Positions 6,519-14,861 of a stretch of 64,000 nucleotides of DNA are shown one piece after another. Source of the stretch: Herbidospora mongoliensis (GTDB lineage Bacteria; Actinomycetota; Actinomycetes; Streptosporangiales; Streptosporangiaceae). The notes beneath the pieces are model-generated. The model was not told where the DNA came from, searched no databases, and was given only the letters and a program-made list of their open reading frames with translations. The position numbers were made by a program, and so were the translations under genes. The stretch covers positions 248,001 through 312,000 of the forward strand of contig NZ_BBXD01000008.1 of assembly GCF_001570545.1 (NCBI RefSeq). Reading direction: 5' to 3'. Every line of letters begins with the position of its first letter. The first letter of the stretch is position 1.

Positions 6519-8255
6519 TTACTCGACGGCGTGGCGCCACAGAACGGTTGCTGCCGGGGCGGATCCGCCGGCGCTCGTGTAGGAGAAATCGAGGGTGCCG
6601 GGCGGGAAAACGAAGTCGGTGACGGGGGCGCTGGTCTGGGTGAGGTGGTTCATGACGTCCTCGCCGTCGACGGAGGCGATGCCGAGGTGGACGTCGATGC
6701 TCAGGCGTTCCCCGGAGCCGATCGTCAGGTCGAAGGCGAGGAGTTTCTCGTTAACGACCTCGTTGCCGACGTGCTGCTCGATCAGCAGCTCCGGGTCGGT
6801 GGCCGGGCCGGGGATGCGGATCTCTGGTCGTGCGTCGGCGTTGCCTACGGAGGCGAGGGAGACGGTGGCGCCGTCGGCGACGACCGCGTTGGCCAGCTCC
6901 CGGGAGAGCAGGCGGGGATCGGACAACGTCCACTTCAACGTGACGTTCGCTCGGCCCATCCGGAAATCCGGGTCGACGGGGATGCCGCGCCCGCTCACCT
7001 TCCCGTAACCGATCCACGTCCGCTCCAGGAGCCGGATCGCGAGCGGGTATTCGGTGTCGTCCGGGCTGAGGCCGAAACGCAGCCGCAGTTCGTCGATGAC
7101 GTCTTCCCACTGATCGCGGGGCGCGGACGCGGTTCCTGCCCAGATGACATAACGCTCCTGGCCGAGGTCCCGGCCGGGATAGGACCCGGACCTGGTGGGG
7201 TGCGGGACGTTGCCGGGGTCGATGTCGGGGAGGCTGTACCAGCCGTCGAGCGTTTTCAGGCTGTAGGGGGTGCCGCCGCCGAGGAGGAGGCCGCGCCATT
7301 CGCCTTGGCCGGGCTTGTAGATCTGCTGGCCGGGGACCTGGGAGCCGCCGACGGCCGGTTGGGGGACTTGCCAGGTGGCGGTGATGGGGTTCGGTGACAC
7401 TTCGACGTTTTTGAACGCCTGCACGGTCGGGGCGGGGATGTCCCACGTGCCGGTGATGAGGTCGGGTTGCGCGTGGGCCGGAGCCCCGCCATCGAGGGCC
7501 AGCACGTCGGGGGCGGGGACGGACCAGGTGCCGTCGACGGTTTCCGGTGCGGTGCTGGAACCTGCCGCGATGGCAGGCACCGGGATGTTCCACGTGCCGG
7601 TGACCGAACTGGGTGCGGCCTCCTGGTGGACGGCCGTGCCGCCGATCCACCCCTCGTCCCCTACGGCGATGTCATCGAGGAAGTGCTCGATGAGGTCGAT
7701 GTTGGTCCACGCCACGGTGGTCGGCACCGAGGTCCCGGTGTTGAGGCTGGACGCCGTGCCGGTGTCGGAAGGGGTTCCGGTGTCGGCGTCGAGGTAGAGC
7801 TGCGCTTCGACGGATCCGTTGCCGGTCGTGGTGCCGTAGGTGATGCGGATTTCGACGCGGACCCACTGGCTGGTGGGGATGTCCTCGGCGAGGGTCAGGA
7901 GGGTGGTTGAGGTGGCGGTGTTGACCAGTCGGAGGATGCCGTTGGTCAACAGGGTGAGGGAGACGTTCCCCGCCACGAAGATCGCGCCCGTGGAGAAGGG
8001 CAGGGTCGGGAAGCGGAAGTAGGACCGCATGTAGAGGGTGCGGGCCGCCAAGGTGATGTTCCAGTGCAGGGCGGCGAAACCCTCACTGACGGGGAAGCGC
8101 CCGACCAGGGGTGCGCGCTGTCCGGTGGCGCTGGTGCTGCTGAAGGCGGGTGACCCGTCTTTGGCGGTGAACGCGTCGCCGGATGTTCCGCCGGAGTTTC
8201 CGGTGGTGATGGCGTTCCCTGCGGTCCCGCCGGAGAACCTGTTAGCGAGAAGCAC
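6519..8255 (-). CDS. Distal tail protein with LamG-like domain and TWxVPxP repeats
   Basis: Three regions are visible in 578 residues. Residues 1-205 resemble a concanavalin/LamG sandwich (FAALHWNITLAARTLYMRSY, WVRVEIRI) that could bind sugars. Residues 220-310 hold four repeats of the form TW(N/S/D/Q)(I/V)PxP. Residues 320-578 look like the phage distal tail (Dit) domain (RYVIWAGTASAPRDQWED, RMGRANVTLKWTLSDPRLL). Position between tape measure and hub fits. Sugar binding is inferred. Confidence 0.7.
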   Translation of the reverse strand: MLLANRFSGGTAGNAITTGNSGGTSGDAFTAKDGSPAFSSTSATGQRAPLVGRFPVSEGFAALHWNITLAARTLYMRSYFRFPTLPFSTGAIFVAGNVSLTLLTNGILRLVNTATSTTLLTLAEDIPTSQWVRVEIRITYGTTTGNGSVEAQLYLDADTGTPSDTGTASSLNTGTSVPTTVAWTNIDLIEHFLDDIAVGDEGWIGGTAVHQEAAPSSVTGTWNIPVPAIAAGSSTAPETVDGTWSVPAPDVLALDGGAPAHAQPDLITGTWDIPAPTVQAFKNVEVSPNPITATWQVPQPAVGGSQVPGQQIYKPGQGEWRGLLLGGGTPYSLKTLDGWYSLPDIDPGNVPHPTRSGSYPGRDLGQERYVIWAGTASAPRDQWEDVIDELRLRFGLSPDDTEYPLAIRLLERTWIGYGKVSGRGIPVDPDFRMGRANVTLKWTLSDPRLLSRELANAVVADGATVSLASVGNADARPEIRIPGPATDPELLIEQHVGNEVVNEKLLAFDLTIGSGERLSIDVHLGIASVDGEDVMNHLTQTSAPVTDFVFPPGTLDFSYTSAGGSAPAATVLWRHAVE

Positions 8256-8270
8256 GGCTCACCCCCTGCG

Positions 8271-8708
8271 TCAGTTGGAGAGCCGCGCCACACCGTCTGA
8301 GTGCCACGTGATCAGAAACGTGCCGTCCTGGGTTTCCAGGGCTTCGCCCCACCAGACGGCGAGCAGCGCCCTGTTGCTCTTGTTCGGGAAATAGAGGAGG
8401 CCGCCCTCGCTGATCAGCGTGGTTTCGGTCAGCTCGATGTTGTCGAGGTCGTACTTCGCGAAGCCCGAGGAGACGGTGAGTGTGGACCCGAGAGCGAGAG
8501 GCCCGCCGGTCGTGTAGCCCGCGCCCGTCGACTGGCCGCTGTTCCACGGCGCGGAGTTATACGTCGTGTCGGTAGCGAAGTTGGGGGTGATCGACGATCC
8601 CCACAGGGCGAGCTTGCCGTCCTCCGCCGTCAGATCGATCGCCAAGGCGCTGGGGTCCCACTGGTCCACCTGCGTGGCCATCATCAGACCAGATCCGACC
8701 CACGCCAT
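8271..8708 (-). CDS. Small tail structural protein
   Basis: A 145-aa beta- and Ser/Thr/Gly-rich product (LALWGSSITPNF, LLYFPNKSNRALLAVWWG, FLITWHSDG), not matched to a family. It overlaps the upstream gene by one base and lies between two tail proteins, so a minor tail or receptor-contact role is inferred. Confidence 0.55.
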   Translation of the reverse strand: MAWVGSGLMMATQVDQWDPSALAIDLTAEDGKLALWGSSITPNFATDTTYNSAPWNSGQSTGAGYTTGGPLALGSTLTVSSGFAKYDLDNIELTETTLISEGGLLYFPNKSNRALLAVWWGEALETQDGTFLITWHSDGVARLSN

Positions 8709-9133
8709 CAGGCACCCCCAGGACTGTTGACCTGCGAACGCAGGCGTACGGGCTCGGGGGCCGCGACCGCCGACCCGTCAGGCAGAGACACTGGGCCCGC
8801 CGTCGGCTTCAACTCGGACAGGACGGCTTCGAGCTCGGCCCACCGTTCTTCCAGACCGGGCAGTTCGGCCTCGTAGGCTTCGCGCCTGGCCGCTGTGAGC
8901 TCCGGGTCTCCGAGCTTCGCTCGGACCTTGCGCAGCCGGGCCACACCGCGCACCCACGACCGGAACTCGGTGGTGTTCTCCATCGCCGTCCGCTTGGCTG
9001 CGAGCGACTCCGGTGTCTGCTCGGCCTCGTGCGCCGTCTTCGCGTCGGCCAGGGCCTCTTGCAGGTCGGCGACGGTGGTGAGCATTTCTGCTTCCTCGGA
9101 CAGGCGTCGCGCCTTGATCCTCGCCTGGCTCAC
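8708..9133 (-). CDS. Coiled-coil tail-region protein
   Basis: A 141-aa highly charged, almost all-helical protein (LSEEAEMLTTVADLQEALAD, then long Glu/Arg/Ala heptad stretches to residue 110) with a Pro/Ala-rich C-terminus. A coiled-coil spacer or assembly factor is likely. It overlaps both neighbours, so it belongs to the late operon. Function unknown. Confidence 0.55.
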   Translation of the reverse strand: MSQARIKARRLSEEAEMLTTVADLQEALADAKTAHEAEQTPESLAAKRTAMENTTEFRSWVRGVARLRKVRAKLGDPELTAARREAYEAELPGLEERWAELEAVLSELKPTAGPVSLPDGSAVAAPEPVRLRSQVNSPGGA

Positions 9134-9363
9134 GAGGCCTCCTGCACGATGACGGCGGCCTCGACGTGGACGTCCTGATGCTCACGACCACGCCGGTCGG
9201 TTCTGTTCGTGACCGTGACGTCGGATCCGGCGTCGGTCGGTCGGGACACCTCGCGGCGGATGCGGCCGTTGCCGTCGCGGGTCTCCCTGCGGACCGGCCG
9301 AGTGCGGCCGAAGTTGGATTGAACGCCGAGCAGGCTGTCGCGGTAGGGCGTCGTTTCGGGCAT
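9130..9363 (-). CDS. Small protein downstream of the tape measure
   Basis: A 77-aa Arg-rich protein with many polar residues and no hydrophobic core, probably extended or nucleic-acid/partner-binding. It overlaps the next gene by 4 bases (ATGA). No family recognised; the reading frame is supported by operon spacing only. Confidence 0.5.
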   Translation of the reverse strand: MPETTPYRDSLLGVQSNFGRTRPVRRETRDGNGRIRREVSRPTDAGSDVTVTNRTDRRGREHQDVHVEAAVIVQEAS

Positions 9364-9400
9364 GCGAAATACACCTCCTGGGAGGGCGGGGGCAAAGGGG

Positions 9401-11923
9401 TTATGAGCCGCGGGCGTGGACGACCTCGAAGGCGACGTCCGAGTTGAAGCGGTCGATGTCGACGTTCTCCTGGAAGACGGTGCCGTACATGTTGACCGTC
9501 GTCCCGCTACTGCCGGCGGAGTCGTTGGGTTTGACCACCGACAGGTTCACCGGTGCCGGCTGCTGGCCGGTGGGCCGGTTTTGTAGCCGGTCGTACATGT
9601 CCTGCGACGTGCCGGGCTGCAACGTCTTCATCGTGGATTCGTTCATGATCGCGCGCGCTTGGGCGGCGATGACCTTGACGGCGTCGAGGATGGTGTCGCG
9701 TTTCGCGTTGATGCCGTCGCGCCAGCTGTCCATCATGGCCTCAGCGGACGACGTCATGATCGACTTGATGTTCGGGAGCCTGCTCAGCAGGCCGTCCCCC
9801 AGCAGCGTCATGATCGAGATGCCGGAGTAGTAGGGGTTCCCGCTGCCTGAGAACGGGCCGGTTTTCGCAGGCGAGAACGGCAGATAGTCCTTGATCTGCT
9901 GCACGATCCCGGCCATCGTCCCGCCGATCTCGCCCGCCTTCGCCCGCAGACCGTCGAGCAGACCGCCGATGATCTTCCCGCCGGAGTTGTAGAGCAGCGT
10001 CCCCACGTTGCCCAGCGCGGACACCATCTGCGGCGGCAAACCGGTCACCCACGCGATCAGGGCGACGCCCTTGTCCTTCGCCGCCTGCTTGATGCCTTCC
10101 CACGCTTCCGACGTGGTCGACTTGACGTTCGCCCACCCTTCGGAGAAGAAGGCTCCGACCTCGCCGGGGATGCCCTGCACGCCTGCGACGAGTTCGTCGG
10201 CCTTCGCGGTGGCGGACGACGTGATCTCCCCCCACCACTCGGCCGTCGAGGAACTGACCGCCTCCCAGCCTTCGGAGAAGAACTCCCCGACCTCGCCAGG
10301 AACAGCGGACAGCCACTCCATCAGCCCGTTCCACGCCTCTTCGGTCGTGGTGGAGACGTCCTCCCACAGGCCTGAGAAGAACGGGACGATCGTCTCTTGC
10401 CAGCCGGTTGTGAACTCCTCGATCGCCGCCGCCGGATCAGGCAGCAGCTCCATCAGGAAATCCATGATCTGTGCGCCGACCCAGGCGAGGGCGTCACCCC
10501 ACCCGCGCGACCACTGCTCGGCGCTGTTGGCCACGGAGCCGGACAGTGCCTCGTCGGCTGCCTTGACCGCACCCCCGACCTCGCCCAGACCCTCTACCGC
10601 CGTGGCCGGGTCGAGCGCGTACAGGGCGTCCTGGAGGTCCTCGGCCTTACCTCCGAACAATGCGACTGCGGCGGCGTCCTGCTCGACCGGGTCCTTCATG
10701 TCGCGGAGCCGATCGATGACATCGCCCATGGCCTCTTGGGCTTTCGGCCCGCCCTCGGCGAAGATCTTGAACATTTTGTCCGAGTCGAGGCCAATCGCCT
10801 TGAACGCGTCCGCGCTGGTCTTCGACCCGTCCTTCGACCGGATCGCGAATTCCTTCAACGCGTCGCCGACGGTGTCAGCGTCACGCGCGCCGGCCTTCAA
10901 CCCCTGCGACATGAGGCCGAGCGCGGTATCAGCGTCCAACCCGATCTCGCGGAACTGCGTCGAGTACTCCTCGAACGTGTCGAGCAGATCCTCCGACTTG
11001 TTGATGCCGTCCTGCTGGCCTCTGACGAGGGTGTCGAACGCGGCCTCAGCCGATGGCGACAGGTCCGTGCGCAGCATGTTCGCTACCGCCGCGGTAACCC
11101 GGCTAACGTCGTCGTCCATCACCTTGGCGACCGTCATCGCCTGCTCGGTCATGTCGGACAGGGCGTCGTCGCCGAGCTTCCCGGCGCCGTCGACGCCCTG
11201 AAGGACCTTGGCCAGCGCGTCGGTGACCTCGCCCAGGCTCTCGCCGTACCCCTGCGCGTACAGCTCGCCCGCGATCCGGCCGAGGCGTTCAGCCTCCGGG
11301 CCGAACGCGCCTACCTTCACCGCGAGTTCGGTGAACAGGGCGTCCTTTTCGAGCGCCTTGGACATGCCTTCCATCAGCGCGGCGCCGATCGCCGCGCCAG
11401 CCGCAGCCCACCCAGCGCCCTTCATCGTCGACATCAGGCCGTCGGCTGCGCCTGAACCGCTCTGGCGGGCTGAGGATTCGACGCCGTCGCCGAACGCGTC
11501 ACCCGCTCGGTCACCAGCGCGCCGGGCCTCGGGACGCACGGAGTCCAGGCCGTCCACCGCTGCTTCGCCGGCGCGCTGGCCACCACGGCGCGCCTCGTCG
11601 TCGAGGTCGAAGGCCTCTTCTACTGCGGCTCGGAGTTCGGGCGCGAACGAGTCCGCACCGGACAGCATCTCCCGCAGGCTGTCGTCGAGAGCCAGCTCAA
11701 GCCGGTCGAGATCGCTGATCGCGGCCGTGGGGTCGAGGCCGTTGACGAGCGCCTGCCCGATGCCTGACATGCTGCCGGCCACGTTGTCCTCAAGCCGCCG
11801 CGTCGCGCCGGTCGCTGTGGACTCCAGGCGGTTCATCGACTGCCCAGCGTCCGTCAGGGTGCGGGCGAAGCCGATGTCTTCCGCGTCGATGTATGAGACC
11901 AGCTCGCCGACGGTGAGCGCCAT
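9401..11923 (-). CDS. Tape measure protein
   Basis: The 840-aa protein sets tail length and is threaded inside the tube. It is long, Ala/Gly-rich and helical, with a hydrophobic patch near residues 165-185 and repeated Trp-containing segments (FFSEGWEAV, FFSEGWANV, SEAWEGI at about 555-620). At the usual ~0.15 nm per residue the tail would be about 125 nm. AGGAGGTGA just upstream is both ribosome-binding site and the end of the chaperone frameshift product. Confidence 0.88.
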   Translation of the reverse strand: MALTVGELVSYIDAEDIGFARTLTDAGQSMNRLESTATGATRRLEDNVAGSMSGIGQALVNGLDPTAAISDLDRLELALDDSLREMLSGADSFAPELRAAVEEAFDLDDEARRGGQRAGEAAVDGLDSVRPEARRAGDRAGDAFGDGVESSARQSGSGAADGLMSTMKGAGWAAAGAAIGAALMEGMSKALEKDALFTELAVKVGAFGPEAERLGRIAGELYAQGYGESLGEVTDALAKVLQGVDGAGKLGDDALSDMTEQAMTVAKVMDDDVSRVTAAVANMLRTDLSPSAEAAFDTLVRGQQDGINKSEDLLDTFEEYSTQFREIGLDADTALGLMSQGLKAGARDADTVGDALKEFAIRSKDGSKTSADAFKAIGLDSDKMFKIFAEGGPKAQEAMGDVIDRLRDMKDPVEQDAAAVALFGGKAEDLQDALYALDPATAVEGLGEVGGAVKAADEALSGSVANSAEQWSRGWGDALAWVGAQIMDFLMELLPDPAAAIEEFTTGWQETIVPFFSGLWEDVSTTTEEAWNGLMEWLSAVPGEVGEFFSEGWEAVSSSTAEWWGEITSSATAKADELVAGVQGIPGEVGAFFSEGWANVKSTTSEAWEGIKQAAKDKGVALIAWVTGLPPQMVSALGNVGTLLYNSGGKIIGGLLDGLRAKAGEIGGTMAGIVQQIKDYLPFSPAKTGPFSGSGNPYYSGISIMTLLGDGLLSRLPNIKSIMTSSAEAMMDSWRDGINAKRDTILDAVKVIAAQARAIMNESTMKTLQPGTSQDMYDRLQNRPTGQQPAPVNLSVVKPNDSAGSSGTTVNMYGTVFQENVDIDRFNSDVAFEVVHARGS

Positions 11924-11929
11924 GGAGGG

Positions 11930-12597
11930 TCACCTCCTAGGCGTTTCCTTGCGGGGGATGAGGACGGTTCGCAGCCGGGATTCGGTGGTGAGCAGGCCGA
12001 AGATCCGGGAACGCAGCCAACGCCACGACCGGGACCGCAGCAGGCCCGGCTCGTCGACGTCGACGCCGTACACCTGGTGCAGGTCCTGTTCGATCAGAGC
12101 CCAGTTGGCGAGGATCTTCGGCCAGGTCAGGCCGAGGTCCCAGCCGGGGGGGTACTCGTACCACTCGTAGAGGCCCGTCGTCGGGTCTTGCTCGCCGCGG
12201 CCGTAGAGGGCTTCCTCGTCGAGCTCGGCGTCGGGGTCTTCTCCTGTTTTCCCGGCCGCGCCCAGAACTTCGCCGCCGACGCGTCACTCGATGCGATCCA
12301 CACCACGGCGGTCAGCGCGACGTGTTTGATCTTCTCCCAGTCCACGTCGTCTGCGAGGAGCTCTGCCTTGACCGGGCCGAGGGCCTGCGCGTAGAGGTCG
12401 TTCTCGTCGGCGTCGGCGAGGACCTGGCGGTCGGAGTCGGTCCGGTCCTTCGTGGCCTTGAAGAGGGCGTCGTACCAGCGCTGGATCTTGAGCCCGGTTT
12501 CCCCGTCAGGGGACGGGATGCGGTACGTTTTGCCGCCGATCGGCAGCTTGAGGCTGCCGTCGAAGAAGGTGTCGAGGTCCTCGAAATCGGCCGCCAT
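11930..12597 (-). CDS. Tail assembly chaperone GT (made by -1 frameshift)
   Basis: This is the long form. Residues 1-117 are read in the zero frame to GGA-AAA at the slippery heptamer G GGA AAA (minus strand, 12247-12253), then 105 residues in the -1 frame to TGA at 11930-11932, giving 222 aa. The -1 frame has no start codon of its own but encodes a plausible acidic Trp/Tyr-rich domain (LTWPKILANWALIEQDLHQV). This is the lambda G/GT arrangement: GT binds the tape measure and recruits tail tube protein. Placement directly between major tail and tape measure is diagnostic. Confidence 0.85.
12127..12597 (-). CDS. Tail assembly chaperone G (zero-frame product)
   Basis: The 156-aa short form shares residues 1-117 with GT: a beta N-terminus (LKLPIGGKTYRIPSP), then helices with a WYDALF motif. 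After the heptamer it continues in the zero frame for 39 Pro/Ser/Thr/Arg-rich residues of low complexity, as expected where the sequence is selected for the other frame. The start overlaps the major tail stop (TAATG). Confidence 0.85.
   Translation of the reverse strand: MAADFEDLDTFFDGSLKLPIGGKTYRIPSPDGETGLKIQRWYDALFKATKDRTDSDRQVLADADENDLYAQALGPVKAELLADDVDWEKIKHVALTAVVWIASSDASAAKFWARPGKQEKTPTPSSTRKPSTAAASKTRRRASTSGTSTPPAGTSA
12247..12253 (-). other. Programmed -1 frameshift slippery site
   Basis: The minus strand reads CCG GGA AAA CAG in frame, so the heptamer is G GGA AAA, a canonical X XXY YYZ. Codon phase from the start at 12597 places AAA as codon 117, exactly aligned. A slip gives GGG AAA and opens 105 further codons. 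Confidence 0.85.
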
Positions 12598-13082
12598 TAC
12601 TCCTCTTCCTCGACGATCGGGTTGTCGATCGGCTGCCGGACGCCGTGCCCGGTGAGGAGCACGGTGACGACGTCGGTCGCGGTGCCGTCACCACCGTCGG
12701 GCGTCCACGTGACCAGGGCCAGGCCCTCGTAGGCCTCAGGCTTGCCGTCCCGGTCGTACCAGCGGACGTGCGCGTATGAGGCGTCGTTGAAGCCCTCAGC
12801 GGCCATCCGCAGATTCTCCTGCGCCGCGTTCCAGGCGCCCGTCTCGGGATGGTTCCGGTGGCTGATCTTGAGGGTGACGTTCCAGTTGTAGGCCGTCTTG
12901 ACATTGCGGGGAGCGCCCTCGTCGTCGTACGTCCGGTCGTCGACGATGACCGGCTCGTAGACGGGCTGGAATTCGCGGATGGCCGGGAGGAACGTCCAGT
13001 TCGGGGCCAGGGCGGTGCCTAGGTTGACGTCGAGGCGGTACCGCCTTGCGAGGGCGGTGATGGTCTCAGCGGGCGTCGTCAT
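12597..13082 (-). CDS. Major tail (tube) protein
   Basis: The 161-aa protein is beta-rich with the tail-tube pattern: a long N-terminal strand region (YRLDVNLG, WTFLPAIREFQPVYE), a DDRTYDDEGAPRN loop, and central strands (NWNVTLKISHR). It lies immediately before the chaperone pair, the usual place. It ends EEEE just before the overlapping stop/start TAATG. Many copies stack to make the tail tube. Confidence 0.82.
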   Translation of the reverse strand: MTTPAETITALARRYRLDVNLGTALAPNWTFLPAIREFQPVYEPVIVDDRTYDDEGAPRNVKTAYNWNVTLKISHRNHPETGAWNAAQENLRMAAEGFNDASYAHVRWYDRDGKPEAYEGLALVTWTPDGGDGTATDVVTVLLTGHGVRQPIDNPIVEEEE

Positions 13083-13091
13083 CAGGGTCTC

Positions 13092-13523
13092 CTATTCGAG
13101 GCGGGAGTGCGGACGGTGCCCGCGCAGGTAGTAGTTGTCGGCGCGCTCCAGGCGGCCGAGGGGGTCTTGGCCGAGGGGGGCGACGGAGTCACGCCAGAGC
13201 CGGGTGACGTACGCGACGCCCCAGACGTGGGGGCCTGACTCGTGCAGCAGCTGGTAAACGGCGTCGGCCATGTCCGCGAGGTCGTTGGGGTCGGTGCCGG
13301 CGCGGAAGCGGATCTGTACGGCGGCGGTCACGTCGGTGAGGCCGGGCACGGGCTCGTCGAGGTAGAGCGACAGGGTGATGACCTTGTCCGGGGCGGCGGG
13401 GACGACGCTGAGCACGATCGCCGTCTCATCCGCCGCGTAGGCGGTGTCCGGTCTCCATGTCGCGATGTCGGCGTCGGCCAGAGTCTGTGCGAGCCCGGCC
13501 AGGAAGTCGGCTTCCCAGCTCAC
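13092..13523 (-). CDS. Tail terminator protein
   Basis: A 143-aa protein of the tail-completion/minor capsid type: an N-terminal helix (FLAGLAQTLADADIA), four strands and helices with RFRAGTDPNDLADMADAVY and a late LERADNYY motif common in actinophage terminators. It caps the tube and joins head and tail. Order (gp10-like, then this, then tube protein) supports the call. Confidence 0.75.
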   Translation of the reverse strand: MSWEADFLAGLAQTLADADIATWRPDTAYAADETAIVLSVVPAAPDKVITLSLYLDEPVPGLTDVTAAVQIRFRAGTDPNDLADMADAVYQLLHESGPHVWGVAYVTRLWRDSVAPLGQDPLGRLERADNYYLRGHRPHSRLE

Positions 13524-13864
13524 GGGATGGCCCGCCTGATCTGCGCGGCCATGATGTCCTGCATCGCCTTCGCCTGGGTGCGCGCTGGCTTCTCCAGGTA
13601 TTTGCCCTCGCGGTCGTCGTCGTGCTTGAGGTTGAGGTCCTCATGCTGCTTGATCGCGTAGGGGGTGTCGTAGGAGACCGCCGCACGCAGGCCATCAGCG
13701 CTGACGGTGCCGGACCGTTCGAGGGTGCCTTCCTCGTGAGGGACGAGCTTGCGGCTCTCCTCGAGGAGGTGCTCGGCGGCGAGCTTCACGCCTTTCTCGG
13801 CTGCCTTCATGACGGCGGCCGCGACTTGAGGGCCGTTCCACTTCAGCGAGGAGCGCTGGGCCAT
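13520..13864 (-). CDS. HK97 gp10-like neck/minor capsid protein
   Basis: A 114-aa protein of the HK97 gp10 family: an amphipathic N-terminal helix (VAAAVMKAAEKGVKLAAEHL), a VPHEEGTLERSG segment, a strand pair (SYDTPYAIKQHED) and a C-terminal basic helix. It works in the head-tail joint. The ATG at 13864 is preferred over a GTG three bases upstream because it forms TGATG with the previous stop. Confidence 0.78.
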   Translation of the reverse strand: MAQRSSLKWNGPQVAAAVMKAAEKGVKLAAEHLLEESRKLVPHEEGTLERSGTVSADGLRAAVSYDTPYAIKQHEDLNLKHDDDREGKYLEKPARTQAKAMQDIMAAQIRRAIP

Positions 13865-14187
13865 CACGACAGGACCACCTCCAGATGCGACGGCACCGGC
13901 AGGGACCCGCCGTCGAAGGGCACGGCGGCCGCCACTGTGGCCGTCTCGCCCGCGATGGTGATTCGCGAGTCGACGGGGCAGACGGTGTCGAGCGGCATGC
14001 GCAGGATCGTCTCGATGCTGGTGTCGGTGCCGTCGGTGCCTCGGGTGCGTTTTCGCTTTCGTTCGACCAGGCCGCGCACGACGACGGCGGGGCCGTAGGT
14101 GGGGCCGCGCCCGCTCGCACCGAGGAAAGGTTCGATGGTGACGTCTTGCCCCATCCCGGCCAGCAGGATGGGTGGGATCCCGGCCAT
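13864..14187 (-). CDS. Head-tail stopper-like protein
   Basis: A 107-aa beta-rich protein, start ATG 14187 overlapping the stop of the connector gene. The sequence is that of a small barrel (DVTIEPFLG, SIETILRMPLDTVCPVDSRI, ETATVAAAVPF), as in siphophage stoppers that plug the portal. Longer upstream starts give an Arg-rich extension without support. Assigned mostly by gene order. Confidence 0.7.
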   Translation of the reverse strand: MAGIPPILLAGMGQDVTIEPFLGASGRGPTYGPAVVVRGLVERKRKRTRGTDGTDTSIETILRMPLDTVCPVDSRITIAGETATVAAAVPFDGGSLPVPSHLEVVLS

Positions 14188-14849
14188 CAGCAGTACCCGG
14201 TTCGGGGTGCGTGGCCGGTGAGGCCGGCGGCGTCGAGGATCTCCCACGCTTCAGGGGATTGGCGGGGATCCTTCGGTGCGCCTGCGCCTCCGGGCGCGCG
14301 CGAGTAGGAGATGCTGCCCGCGGTGACGCTGGTGTAGTCGGCGCCTGCTCCGGTGCCGTCGTCGCCGTGCTCGATCCACCATTCGACCTGCGCGCAGGTC
14401 GCCTCCATGAGCGCGGTGATGACCTTGGCGGCGGTGGGGAGGCCGTCGTCGTCGACGTCGTAGACCGCCGTCTTGAGCGGGTTGGCGTCGAGGTAGCGGG
14501 TCGCCCGCACCAGACGCCGGGCGGCGTCGAGCGGCGGGGCCTCGGTCAGCCAGTCGGCCAGCTGCGTCGTGGTCGCATACGTCCGGCCGTCGAGCGTCGG
14601 GAGCGGGGAGACCGCGACGCTCTTGCCCTGAGTACCTCGGCCGGTGCCGGTGACCGTCCACTGGAGGATCCAGATCCCCGCCATGGTGTAGTCGACCGGG
14701 GCCTGCCACGTGCCCGCGTCGTCGCCGGGGCTGACTGCGGGGGCGTCGGTGGTTCGGTCGGGCCGGGTGACCATGAGGACAGGCGACGTGCTGCCGTCGT
14801 GGGGGTTGACCTTGATGACGATGATGTCGGAGTCGCCGACGTCCGGCAC
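14187..14849 (-). CDS. Head-tail connector with N-terminal Ig-like domain
   Basis: In this 220-aa protein residues 1-95 look like an immunoglobulin-type sandwich (IIVIKVNPHD, YTMAGIWILQWTVTG). Residues 98-220 are the helical adaptor (TQLADWLTEAPPLDAARRLV, ATCAQVEWWIEHGD) of the Ad1/gp15 type that docks on the portal. A Gly/Arg loop and PRQSPEAWEILDAAGL end the protein. The fused Ig-like domain could be exposed on the capsid. Confidence 0.72.
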   Translation of the reverse strand: MPDVGDSDIIVIKVNPHDGSTSPVLMVTRPDRTTDAPAVSPGDDAGTWQAPVDYTMAGIWILQWTVTGTGRGTQGKSVAVSPLPTLDGRTYATTTQLADWLTEAPPLDAARRLVRATRYLDANPLKTAVYDVDDDGLPTAAKVITALMEATCAQVEWWIEHGDDGTGAGADYTSVTAGSISYSRAPGGAGAPKDPRQSPEAWEILDAAGLTGHAPRTGYC

Positions 14850-14861
14850 TGTGGCCCTCCC

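Noticed and set aside
11937-12287. Arg/Pro-rich open frame opposite the chaperone region
   Set aside because: It overlaps the real -1 frameshift product in another phase, has a random GC-driven composition and no plausible fold.
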